A stretch of DNA of 48,052 nt from an uncultured Prevotellaceae bacterium (GTDB lineage Bacteria > Bacteroidota > Bacteroidia > Bacteroidales > Bacteroidaceae). The position numbers were made by a program, and so were the translations under genes. Below are positions 40,177 to 48,052 of the stretch, in pieces. The notes beneath the pieces were generated by a model that saw only the letters and a program-made list of their open reading frames with translations, made no database searches and was not told the origin of the DNA. The first letter of the stretch is position 1. Every line of letters begins with the position of its first letter. Location: the NCBI GenBank assembly GCA_900316505.1, contig ONDH01000005.1, forward strand, positions 1 to 48,052. The letters run 5' to 3'.

Positions 40177-41550
40177 CTATTTGGACAATATCTCTGTTAT
40201 CTGAGGTACAAAGTTTTCTATGTCTCCAGCACCCAACGACATCAGCACATCAAAGTTCCTTTCACGAGCCACATTCAGGATGTCCTCTTTGTGAATAAGA
40301 TGTTTCTCAATGCCTGGTCGCAGATTATCATAGATGAGTTTGCTTGTCACACCCTCAATCGGCAACTCACGGGCAGGATAGATGTCACAAAGATACACAC
40401 AATCCAACAATGACAATGCCGAGGCAAACTCACGATAGAAGTCACGGGTACGGGTATAAAGATGCGGTTGGAAAATCGCAGCAATCTTTTTGTCCTGATA
40501 TAGTTCCCTCACAGACTTCACACTCTGCTCTATCTCATTCGGATGGTGAGCATAATCGCTAAGGAACACCATCTTGTCTGTTTTCACTTTGAAGTCAAAA
40601 CGACGATCAACCCCTCTGAAGCTCTTCATGCCTTCACGCAACTCGTCATCATTCACGCCATTCAGAATTGCCAAAGCCATGGCGGCAATGCCATTCTCAA
40701 TATTGATGCTCACTGGCACACCCAGCTGAATGTCCTTCACCACTCCATTCGGATGCACAAAGTCAAACATAATCTCACCGCCACCGATGCGGATATTTTT
40801 CGCATGGAAATCACCCGTCTCACGAGCATATTCATACACCTTCACACCCTCCTGCACGTCAGCCTTCATCTCCAGCCCTTGATGGATTATCAGTGCGCCA
40901 CCTGGCTGAATGAGGGTGGTATATTTGCGGAAGCTCTCCAAATAAGCTTCTTTTGTACCATAAATGTCCAGATGGTCGGGATCTGTTGCCGTGATGACAG
41001 TCATGTAAGGGCGTAACCAATGGAAAGAGCGATCGAACTCATCCGCCTCAATCACTACATAATCACTATCACTGAGGATATAGTTCGTTCCGTAATTCTT
41101 CGATATACCGCCCAGAAAAGCATTGCAATCCACACTGCTCTGATGCAAAAGATGGGCAGCCATGGTCGAAGTCGTCGTCTTGCCATGTGTTCCTGCCACA
41201 CACAACCCCTTATGAGACTGTGTCAAGAATCCCAACACCTGCGCCCGTTTCTGAACATCAAAGCCATTCTCCCGGAAATAGACCATCTCTTTGTGTTCAG
41301 CAGGAATAGCCGGTGTATAAACCACCAAGGTGCTTTCTTTCTGCTTAAAACAAGCATCAATGGCATCCACATTCTCCTCGTAATGGATTTTAGCGCCCTC
41401 CTCTATTAACTTTTCCGTCAACTCACTTGGTGTTTTGTCATAGCCACCCACGTTATAGCCCTTGGTCAGGAAATAACGAACCAGTGCGCTCATGCCAATG
41501 CCACCAGCACCTACAAAATACACGGATTTCAACTCTTTCGTCTGCATCAA
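40177..41550 (-). CDS. murC: UDP-N-acetylmuramate:L-alanine ligase
   Basis: 457 residues. It adds L-alanine to UDP-MurNAc, the first peptide step of peptidoglycan. Rossmann domain start VYFVGAGGIGMSALV; ATP loop GTHGKTTT (120-127); central domain with FDRSFHWL; C-terminal domain with DYAHHPNEI and FQPHLYTRTRDF. Cytoplasmic. It overlaps murG by 4 bases (41547-41550) and is followed after 12 bases by ftsQ. Confidence 0.96.
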   Translation of the reverse strand: MMQTKELKSVYFVGAGGIGMSALVRYFLTKGYNVGGYDKTPSELTEKLIEEGAKIHYEENVDAIDACFKQKESTLVVYTPAIPAEHKEMVYFRENGFDVQKRAQVLGFLTQSHKGLCVAGTHGKTTTSTMAAHLLHQSSVDCNAFLGGISKNYGTNYILSDSDYVVIEADEFDRSFHWLRPYMTVITATDPDHLDIYGTKEAYLESFRKYTTLIQPGGALIIHQGLEMKADVQEGVKVYEYARETGDFHAKNIRIGGGEIMFDFVHPNGVVKDIQLGVPVSINIENGIAAMALAILNGVNDDELREGMKSFRGVDRRFDFKVKTDKMVFLSDYAHHPNEIEQSVKSVRELYQDKKIAAIFQPHLYTRTRDFYREFASALSLLDCVYLCDIYPARELPIEGVTSKLIYDNLRPGIEKHLIHKEDILNVARERNFDVLMSLGAGDIENFVPQITEILSK

Positions 41551-42683
41551 TTCTGTTTGTTTTTATATTCAACAGCCAACTTATATACCTCTTCGGCTAT
41601 CACATCTGCCGCATTATGGAAAGCCATCATCTTCACATTCCCGCTCAAAGAATCCAACTTCAGGTCATCCATCACGGTTTTGAGTGCAACCCCTATCAGT
41701 TCATCCTTTGCATCTTTATCCTTCACGAGAATAGCAGCACCTCTGCCAGAGAGTGCCATCGCATTTTTCGTCTGGTGGTCTTCTGCCACATTAGGCGAAG
41801 GCACTAGAATGCAAGGCTTTCCCAACAGGCACAATTCGGAAATAGAACTTGCTCCTGCACGGCTCACCACGATGTCAGCTGCGGCGTATGCATTGTCCAT
41901 GCTACTGATGAAGTCCATCACCTTCAAATTTTCAACAGGCTCCGCCTTGCTCAATTCTTCCGCAATGTGCTGACTGTAATACTTACCCGTCTGCCAAATG
42001 AACTGCACATCGCTTTTGCGTATTTCCTCCAAGTGAGCCAGCACGCTCTCATTTATCGTTCTTGCGCCCAAACTACCTCCCACTATCAGCACCGTCTTCT
42101 TGTCAGGTGCCAATCCGAAACTCTCACGGGCATCTTCCTTCGAAATTTTATTGTCAAGCAGATTCTGACGGACAGGATTACCTGTCATCAAAATCTTCTC
42201 GGCAGGGAAGAAACGCGCCATGCCGCTGTATGCCACACAAACCACCTTCGCCTTCTTTGCCAACGACTTGTTGGTCACTCCGGCATAAGAGTTTTGTTCC
42301 TGAATCAAGCATGGAATGCCCATCGAATAGGCAGCATTCAATGTAGGAGCAGAAGCATAGCCACCCACACCCACTGCAACCTGAGGCTTGAAGTTTTGAA
42401 GAATCTTTTTCACCATCTTCTTACTCTTCAGGAAATCCATCATCACGCCAATGTTCTTCGGGTTCCACAGCGGACGGTAAAGTCCACGAACGGGAAGCCC
42501 CTCAATCTTATATCCAGCAGCTGGCACACGCTGCATCTCCATACGTCCAAGTGCCCCCACAAACAGGATTTCTGCTTCTGGGTGCTGCTTCTTAAGTGCA
42601 TTAGCTATCGACACTGCCGGAAAGATGTGTCCACCCGTTCCACCGCCACTGATAATCACTCTCAAAGGTTTGTTTTGTTCCAT
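41547..42683 (-). CDS. murG: UDP-GlcNAc:undecaprenyl-PP-MurNAc-pentapeptide transferase MurG
   Basis: 378 residues. It makes lipid II at the inner face of the membrane. The N-terminal GGGTGGH (13-19) binds the lipid diphosphate; VGVGGYASAPTL and the second-domain VVGGSLGAR, DIVVSRAGASSISEL and EDHQTKNA are standard GT28 motifs. The promoter at 42723-42730 suggests that murG and downstream genes can be transcribed independently of the upstream cluster. Confidence 0.96.
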   Translation of the reverse strand: MEQNKPLRVIISGGGTGGHIFPAVSIANALKKQHPEAEILFVGALGRMEMQRVPAAGYKIEGLPVRGLYRPLWNPKNIGVMMDFLKSKKMVKKILQNFKPQVAVGVGGYASAPTLNAAYSMGIPCLIQEQNSYAGVTNKSLAKKAKVVCVAYSGMARFFPAEKILMTGNPVRQNLLDNKISKEDARESFGLAPDKKTVLIVGGSLGARTINESVLAHLEEIRKSDVQFIWQTGKYYSQHIAEELSKAEPVENLKVMDFISSMDNAYAAADIVVSRAGASSISELCLLGKPCILVPSPNVAEDHQTKNAMALSGRGAAILVKDKDAKDELIGVALKTVMDDLKLDSLSGNVKMMAFHNAADVIAEEVYKLAVEYKNKQN

Positions 42684-42722
42684 TTTCCGCTACTCGTTTT
42701 CAAGATGGTATTTTATATGTGG

Positions 42723-42730
42723 CAAAGATA
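42723..42730 (-). promoter_or_regulatory. Internal dcw promoter before murG
   Basis: CAAAGATA, read TATCTTTG on the minus strand, 39 bases before murG. At the -33 position (42750-42753) the minus strand reads ATTG, close to TTTG. Confidence 0.5.
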
Positions 42731-42815
42731 CAAATAATTGACGGATAGACAATCATAAACGCCCATAATTTATCTAAAATCCGCGCATTTTTTTTGCACG
42801 AATGTCCTTTTGACT

Positions 42816-44144
42816 TTAAGACATCGCTCCGTCAGTATAATACTCGCTAGTCTCCCCCTCCGGAACAGCCTCCACCAATGGTGCCTTCATCTCTTTTTTC
42901 TCGGCATAACGACTCACGCTAAGTATCACACCAATATAGAAACTCGTGATAAGGATGGATGTTCCTCCCTTACTGATCAAAGGCAGCGTCTGACCCGTTA
43001 CAGGCACCAAACCGACCGCCACACTCATATTGACAAACGCCTGCATCACCATCATAATGCCAAAGCCCAACACAAGATAGGCGGGGAAGAAACTCGTACA
43101 CTTCTGAGCAATTCGCCCCACGCGAATAAGCAATGCCAAATAGAGGAAGGCAACAAAGAAAGCACCCATGACACCCATTTCCTCCACAATGATGGCATAT
43201 ATGAAATCTGACTCCGCATGCTGCAAGAAGTCACGCTGAATGGAATTGCCCGGTCCTAACCCTATAACATCCGAATTAGCTATGGCTATGGACGCATAGG
43301 TGGTCTGTGAGTTTTCATCGTTGAGCAGAATGTCCATCTCGCTTTTACCAGTCTTTTTCCTGTCCTTACCATCACCAATGTTAAACTTACGTTCTATACG
43401 GTGTTTAACAGTCACCACACGTTTACAGCCAGGCAGACTGTTCCACGTATCTTCAGGCACAGCCATTACCATCAGCACAAAAAAGGCACCCGCACCGACT
43501 ATCACCGCCAGTCCTTTGAACATCAAATCATTAGGAACCTGACCGATAAACATCATCACGATAACAACCGTGAAAAGCATCAACGCGGTGGAGACATTAT
43601 CAAGTATAATCAACCCACAAATCAGAAGTGCAGCCCCACCTACGATGGCAAAAGCAAGATAGCGCTTACCCTTGATGGCACCCACCACTTTACGTTTCTT
43701 TCCCCTCACATATTCCTCACGTTCCGCCTGTGTCTTGGCAAGCACCATTGCGGCAGTCATCAAAAGAGCCGCCTTTGCCACTTCCGATGGCTGGAAACTG
43801 ACGGAACCAATGCTGAGCCAACGGTTTGTTCCGTTAATTTCTCCACCACCAAGCACTGCCATAAGCAGCAGAAGAATGGCTACTGGCAATAAAACAAATG
43901 GGAGAAGCATGAACCATTTGCAAGGAATGCGGTGCACGAACAGTATAATCAGAAAGCCAAACAGCAGGAATCCCGCTTGGCTCACCATCGGTGCCCAGTG
44001 ATGACCGCCCTCGAATGTCAGACGGCTCGAAGCGCTATACACTTCCACCAGCGAGATCATGCAGAGGAAGAAGTATATCATCCACACTCCTTTGTCGCCC
44101 TTGAAAAGGCTACCTCCGAACAAGGCGTTCACAAACTTTCCCAT
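42816..44144 (-). CDS. ftsW: Peptidoglycan glycosyltransferase FtsW
   Basis: 442 residues, SEDS family, about ten transmembrane helices. Key segments: SFQPSEVAKAALL, the long periplasmic loop near NSIQRDFLQHAESDFIYAIIVEEMG, and PVTGQTLPLISKGGTSIL. It polymerises lipid II at the septum with FtsI. An unusual hydrophilic stretch (about residues 240-280, with KHRIERKFNIGDGKDRKKTG) enlarges one loop. The 214-base gap upstream to murD holds the AGTACT array. Confidence 0.94.
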   Translation of the reverse strand: MGKFVNALFGGSLFKGDKGVWMIYFFLCMISLVEVYSASSRLTFEGGHHWAPMVSQAGFLLFGFLIILFVHRIPCKWFMLLPFVLLPVAILLLLMAVLGGGEINGTNRWLSIGSVSFQPSEVAKAALLMTAAMVLAKTQAEREEYVRGKKRKVVGAIKGKRYLAFAIVGGAALLICGLIILDNVSTALMLFTVVIVMMFIGQVPNDLMFKGLAVIVGAGAFFVLMVMAVPEDTWNSLPGCKRVVTVKHRIERKFNIGDGKDRKKTGKSEMDILLNDENSQTTYASIAIANSDVIGLGPGNSIQRDFLQHAESDFIYAIIVEEMGVMGAFFVAFLYLALLIRVGRIAQKCTSFFPAYLVLGFGIMMVMQAFVNMSVAVGLVPVTGQTLPLISKGGTSILITSFYIGVILSVSRYAEKKEMKAPLVEAVPEGETSEYYTDGAMS

Positions 44145-44241
44145 ATCGTCTTCAATCGTTATTTGTTCTCATTTTTTTCCACTTCTTCACACCTATTCTC
44201 CTTCTCATTTCCACTCCAGAATCCCTTACGCCAAGCCTTCC

Positions 44242-44337
44242 GTACTTCCTCAGAAGTACTGCAATACCATTATGAAAGTACTCCAGTACTGACTAAGAAG
44301 TACTCCAGTACTTTTAGAAAGCACCATTTGAAGTACT
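44242..44337. repeat. 22-bp phased AGTACT array between murD and ftsW
   Basis: AGTACT occurs at 44255, 44277, 44285, 44299, 44307 and 44332. The series 44255/44277/44299 and the pair 44285/44307 are both 22 bases apart. The left end forms the perfect hairpin GTACTTC-CTCA-GAAGTAC (44242-44259). The array fills the 214-base gap between murD and ftsW, inside an otherwise tight operon. Confidence 0.8.
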
Positions 44338-44358
44338 AAAAGGTTCGTTTCCTCCTCA

Positions 44359-45690
44359 CTAAAGATTCTTCACACACTCCTTAAACTGCTCGCCTCGATC
44401 TTCCATGTTCTTAAACAAATCGAAGCTTGCGCAACAAGGACTAAGCAGCACAGTACTACCCGGTTTTGCCATCTTGAAACACTCATCCACACAGTCTTTC
44501 ATGCTCTTCACATCAGCAATTGGAATGCCGAAACCATCAAATGCCGCATGCAGTTTCGTGTTATCAACGCCCAAGAACACAAGTCCTATGCACTTTTCCT
44601 TGACCAAATCGAAGATCTCCGAGTAATCATTGCCTTTGTCCTTACCACCAAGAATGAGCACCACAGGTGTGCGCATGCTATCCAATGCATACCAGCAGGC
44701 ATTGACGTTGGTGGCTTTCGAGTCGTTGATGAACTCCACGCCACGCACTCTTCCAGCCTTTTCCAATCTGTGTTCCACACCCTCGAATGTCTTCAGTCCT
44801 TCACGTATTTGTTCATTGCTCACACCTGCCAAATCGGCGGTGATACCAGCAGCCAGAGAGTTGTAGAGGTTATGCTTACCACGCAAAGCCAATTCTTCCT
44901 GTTCCATGTTGAAAGGCGTGGGACCTTCAATCACATATTCATCCTTGTCCACATAACCAATCACACTGTTGCTCTTGAATTCACTGAAAGGACAGAGACG
45001 AGCCTTGATGTTGTATTTCTTCAGTTCCTCTGCCACGATGGGGTCATCATTCCAAAAGACGAAAGCGTCCTGAGGTGTCTGATTCTGAATGATGCGCATT
45101 TTCGCATCAACATAATTCTGCATCTTGAAATCGTAGCGGTCGAGGTGATCTGGCGTGATGTTCATCAACACGGCAATATCAGCCTTGAAATCATACATGT
45201 TGTCCAATTGGAAACTACTCAATTCAATCACATAATAATCATGCTCTTCCTCAGCCACCTGCAGGGCAAGGCTACGACCGATATTACCGGCAAGACCCAC
45301 GTTGTAACCCGCATTCTTCAGGATGTGGTAGATAAGCGAAGTCGTCGTTGTCTTACCATTACTACCCGTGATGCAAATCATCTTCGCATGGGTGTAGCGA
45401 CCTGCAAATTCAATCTCTGATATGATGGGAATTTTCTTTTCCTTGAGCTTCAGAATCATCGGTGCATTCTCCGGAATGCCGGGGCTCTTGATGACCTCAT
45501 CAGCATTCAGAATCAGCTCCTCCGTATGGTGTCCTTCCTCCCAAACAATCCCATGACTGTTAAGGAGTTCCTTATATTTGTCCTTGATGGTTGACATGTC
45601 ACTGACGAACACGTCAAAACCCTTCTTCTTTGCCAGCACTGCAGCACCTGCACCGCTTTCTGCTGCACCTAATACAACGATTCTTTTCAT
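44359..45690 (-). CDS. murD: UDP-MurNAc-L-Ala:D-glutamate ligase
   Basis: 443 residues. It adds D-glutamate to UDP-MurNAc-L-Ala. Rossmann-type start VVLGAAESGAGAAVLA; ATP loop GSNGKTTT (109-116); central domain with ELSSFQLD and NITPDHLDRY; C-terminal ligase domain with NDSKATN, LGGKDKGNDY and LSPCCASFDLFKN. Cytoplasmic. mraY lies 27 bases upstream. Confidence 0.96.
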   Translation of the reverse strand: MKRIVVLGAAESGAGAAVLAKKKGFDVFVSDMSTIKDKYKELLNSHGIVWEEGHHTEELILNADEVIKSPGIPENAPMILKLKEKKIPIISEIEFAGRYTHAKMICITGSNGKTTTTSLIYHILKNAGYNVGLAGNIGRSLALQVAEEEHDYYVIELSSFQLDNMYDFKADIAVLMNITPDHLDRYDFKMQNYVDAKMRIIQNQTPQDAFVFWNDDPIVAEELKKYNIKARLCPFSEFKSNSVIGYVDKDEYVIEGPTPFNMEQEELALRGKHNLYNSLAAGITADLAGVSNEQIREGLKTFEGVEHRLEKAGRVRGVEFINDSKATNVNACWYALDSMRTPVVLILGGKDKGNDYSEIFDLVKEKCIGLVFLGVDNTKLHAAFDGFGIPIADVKSMKDCVDECFKMAKPGSTVLLSPCCASFDLFKNMEDRGEQFKECVKNL

Positions 45691-45717
45691 CTTTTATATT
45701 GTATTAATCTCTAAACA

Positions 45718-46977
45718 CTATCTAATCTTCAATGTAATGATTGTGATGGCGGCAAGCAGGATGGTGACAATCCAGAACCTTGTCGTAATCATTGATTCAA
45801 ACAACAATCCATGCGGACGCTTGATGAGGTATTTCACTCCGTCTTCCATACGGTGGCGATAATGGTCATGGAAAGGCGCACGCTTGAACACCCTCCATTT
45901 CTCGCCTCTCGCATTGCCCTTCTTGGCATATGCCACCTGAAGCATCACGGAAACACTCTCCATCAAGAAAATGCCACACATGATGGGCAGCAGCAGCTCC
46001 TTGTGGATAATGATGGCTGTCACCGCTATCACTCCACCAATGGCAAGACTTCCCGTGTCGCCCATAAACACCTTAGCCGGATAGGCATTGTACCACAAGA
46101 AGCCCACCAATGCACCCACAAAAGCACTAAGGAACACAAGCACCTCTTCTGTTCCCGGTATGTACATGACATTCAGATAGCCGGCAAACTGGATGTGACC
46201 ACTCACGTATGCCAAGATTCCCAACGTCACACCAATGATGGCCGAATTGCCTGCACACATACCATCCATACCATCATTCAGGTTCGCACCGTTGCTGACA
46301 GCTGCAATCACAAAAGTGGTGACCAGTACAAACAATATCCATCCGCATGCACGTTTTGTCTTACCATCTTGAATGAAGTTAAACACTTCGTAATAGTCTA
46401 TGTTATTGCTCTTTACAAAAGGAACCGTCGTCACTGTGCTCTTTCTCGATTCACTCATGTGATACACTTCCACTTTTTCACCAATCTCACGTTCCACATT
46501 CTCACGCACCACAGCATCAGGACTCAACCATAAAGTCAAACCCACACTGATACCAAACACAAACTGCGCCAGCAACTTCAGTTTAGGAGGCATACCATCC
46601 TTATTACCATCCAACTTTATCTTATCATCGATGAAACCAATCAGACCGAAAAACGCAATCGTGGCGATGAGAAGCACCATATAAACATTGCTCAACTTAC
46701 CCAGCAAAAGGGCAGGCACCAATACTGCCGCCAAAATCACCACACCACCCATCGAAGGAACACCTTTCTTCTGTACACCATATGGATCAATGGAAGCGTC
46801 ACGTGCCTCTTCTATATGCTTCTTCTTTCGCATATATTTGATGAAATACTCACCTGCCACCATGGAGATGACCAACGACAGAATCAATGACGTCAAAGAC
46901 CTGAAGGACACATAGCCGAACATGCCCGCTCCAGGAATGTCAAATTCGTCTAAATATTTGAATAACTCGTATAACAT
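45718..46977 (-). CDS. mraY: Phospho-MurNAc-pentapeptide transferase MraY
   Basis: 419 residues, about ten transmembrane helices. It makes lipid I on the membrane. Motifs: KKGVPSMGGVVILAA; the metal-binding GFIDDKIKL; NGANLNDGMDGM; GDTGSLAIGG; and the C-terminal KRAPFHDHYRH with its HHH-like cluster. A large insertion (about 170-215, with VEREIGEKVEVYHMSESRKS) between helices makes it longer than the 360 residues of E. coli MraY, a Bacteroidetes trait. Confidence 0.96.
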   Translation of the reverse strand: MLYELFKYLDEFDIPGAGMFGYVSFRSLTSLILSLVISMVAGEYFIKYMRKKKHIEEARDASIDPYGVQKKGVPSMGGVVILAAVLVPALLLGKLSNVYMVLLIATIAFFGLIGFIDDKIKLDGNKDGMPPKLKLLAQFVFGISVGLTLWLSPDAVVRENVEREIGEKVEVYHMSESRKSTVTTVPFVKSNNIDYYEVFNFIQDGKTKRACGWILFVLVTTFVIAAVSNGANLNDGMDGMCAGNSAIIGVTLGILAYVSGHIQFAGYLNVMYIPGTEEVLVFLSAFVGALVGFLWYNAYPAKVFMGDTGSLAIGGVIAVTAIIIHKELLLPIMCGIFLMESVSVMLQVAYAKKGNARGEKWRVFKRAPFHDHYRHRMEDGVKYLIKRPHGLLFESMITTRFWIVTILLAAITIITLKIR

Positions 46978-47019
46978 AATCTATTCCAAACGCTAAAACC
47001 TAAATGCTAATCCGCTCCA

Positions 47020-48052
47020 CTAAAAGCACGCTCTCACCTCTTCCTTATCATCAAAATGATGCTTCACGCCCTTCACGTCTTGATAATCCTCATGTCCCTT
47101 TCCTGCTATCAGGATGACATCACCACTCTTCGCCATCATGCAAGCGGTCTTGATGGCTTGCCTACGGTCAACAATGGATATCACCTTCTTCATCTGCTCC
47201 TCATCCAGTCCTGCCAACATATCGTTGATGATGTCCTGAGGTTCTTCAAATCGGGGGTTATCACTTGTGATGATGACACGGTCACTCTGCTTCACGGCTT
47301 CCTGTGCCATCAGCGGACGCTTGCCCTTGTCACGATTACCTCCTGCTCCACACACCGTGATGACCTCTCCTTTTCCCTCCAGCACACCATGGATGGCTTT
47401 CAAGACATTTTCCAATGCATCAGGCGTATGGGCATAATCAACAATAGCCGTGTAGCCCGAAGGGGAACGGAGTGCTTCGAAACGTCCGTTGACAGGCTTC
47501 ATGGCACTCAACGCCACCAGCACTTCCTGCTCTTCCTTACCCAACATCACAGCGGCACCATACACTGCCAGAAGGTTGCTGACATTGAACTTTCCAATGA
47601 ACTGCACACCCACCTCTTTTCCATTGATATTAAGGTACATGCCCTCAAAATGGCACTCGATAATCTTTGCCTTGAAGTCAGCAGGACTCTGCACGGAATA
47701 AGTCTTCACCTGCGCCTTCGTGTTCTGCACCATCACCATACCGTTCTTATCATCCACATTTGTGATGGCAAACGCATTTGCTGGCAAGCGGTCGAAGAAG
47801 AGCTTCTTTGCCTTGATGTAGTTTTCGAAAGTCTTGTGGTAGTCAAGGTGGTCACGGGTAATATTGGTAAAGAGTCCACCTGCAAATGTCAGTCCACCTA
47901 TGCGGTTCTGCACGATGCTGTGGCTGCTCACTTCCATGAAGGCATATTCGCATCCCTTCTCCACCATCTGTGCCAAAAGGGCATTCAGCGTAATGGGATC
48001 AGGAGTTGTATGCTCCGTTGGTATAGGGGTTCCGTCAATGTAGTTGCACACC
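47020..48052 (-). CDS. murE: UDP-MurNAc-tripeptide synthetase MurE, 5' end outside window
   Basis: At least 343 residues; the N-terminus, including the ATP loop, lies beyond the window edge. The frame is open at the edge and the first Met-like codon (GTG at 48051) is internal. [15 protein letters not shown] and [12 protein letters not shown] are typical MurE segments. The DNPR motif in SDNPRFEEP marks enzymes that add meso-diaminopimelate, as expected for a Gram-negative. The C-terminus has AGKGHEDYQ. 42 bases separate it from mraY. Confidence 0.94.
   Translation of the reverse strand, partial: VCNYIDGTPIPTEHTTPDPITLNALLAQMVEKGCEYAFMEVSSHSIVQNRIGGLTFAGGLFTNITRDHLDYHKTFENYIKAKKLFFDRLPANAFAITNVDDKNGMVMVQNTKAQVKTYSVQSPADFKAKIIECHFEGMYLNINGKEVGVQFIGKFNVSNLLAVYGAAVMLGKEEQEVLVALSAMKPVNGRFEALRSPSGYTAIVDYAHTPDALENVLKAIHGVLEGKGEVITVCGAGGNRDKGKRPLMAQEAVKQSDRVIITSDNPRFEEPQDIINDMLAGLDEEQMKKVISIVDRRQAIKTACMMAKSGDVILIAGKGHEDYQDVKGVKHHFDDKEEVRACF

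Noticed and set aside
41967..42737. 256-residue plus-strand ORF
   Set aside because: Antisense to murG and low in recognisable features.
44242..44337. CRISPR-like array
   Set aside because: The units are short palindromes with 16-base or smaller gaps and no conserved long repeat with unique spacers; no cas gene is present.
44548..45420. 290-residue plus-strand ORF
   Set aside because: It lies antisense to murD, whose motifs are intact; no promoter or family features.

Overview
The window looks like a chromosomal segment of a gut or oral Bacteroidales bacterium, most likely Prevotella or a close relative. Three things point there. Promoters follow the Bacteroidetes pattern (TTTG, about 19 bases, TAnnTTTG; complete at 33130-33160 and 33873-33903). 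The families are Bacteroidales ones (DUF4491, HmuY, calycin-like lipoprotein, GH97, MBG-repeat surface protein, long FtsA). Base composition is moderate. I see no transposase, integrase, phage gene, CRISPR array or rRNA. The species is inference.

Layout. 1-3199: end of an S41 peptidase, then three small secreted proteins, two of them paralogues. 3209-3793 (minus): LuxR-type regulator with a degenerate receiver. 3963-4997: mutY. 5121-8740: likely heme-uptake operon (DUF4491 membrane protein, calycin-like lipoprotein, HmuY-like lipoprotein, HmuR-like TonB receptor). 8919-15995: seven-gene aryl-acid operon (iorA, iorB, aryl-CoA ligase, PLP aminotransferase, second aryl-CoA ligase, ACT protein, PaaI-like thioesterase) joining aromatic amino acids, arylpyruvates and arylacetyl-CoA. 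Then tRNA-Phe, a sodium:solute symporter, and on the minus strand a MaoC-like protein, rplS with a structured leader, and a GH97 glycosidase. 22237-25278: hexuronate genes uxuA and an uxuB-like gene. 25368-26441 (minus): HAD phosphatase lipoprotein. 26636-30509 (minus): two large secreted repeat proteins, divergent from a membrane-anchored AraC-type regulator. Then recO (minus), tRNA-Glu, rpsT and gyrB. 36358-48052 (minus): the division and cell-wall (dcw) cluster in standard order: murE (partial), mraY, murD, ftsW, murG, murC, ftsQ, ftsA, ftsZ.

The most unusual content lies between genes. At least five loci (3831-3939, 8737-8825, 13743-13832, 33271-33368, 35910-36008) hold the same architecture: two arms of three or four tandem heptamers, mutually complementary, around a spacer of roughly 30 to 55 bases. 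The heptamer differs completely from locus to locus, but several spacers share a core (CCATGCGGAWTG ... GCGTKAG). Related single arms or octamer and GC-rich versions occur at the rplS promoter, beside recO, and inside coding sequences (hmuY, the signal peptide of the TonB receptor, mutY, recO). A second architecture, arrays of short palindromes phased at 21, 22, 24 or 30 bp, occurs at four other intergenic sites (1104-1187, 19875-19977, 32075-32144, 44242-44337). I recognise neither as a named family; they are the best candidates for something undescribed. A 179-bp MITE-like inverted repeat lies between uxuA and uxuB.

Product names rest on motif and family recognition by eye; no database search was run.
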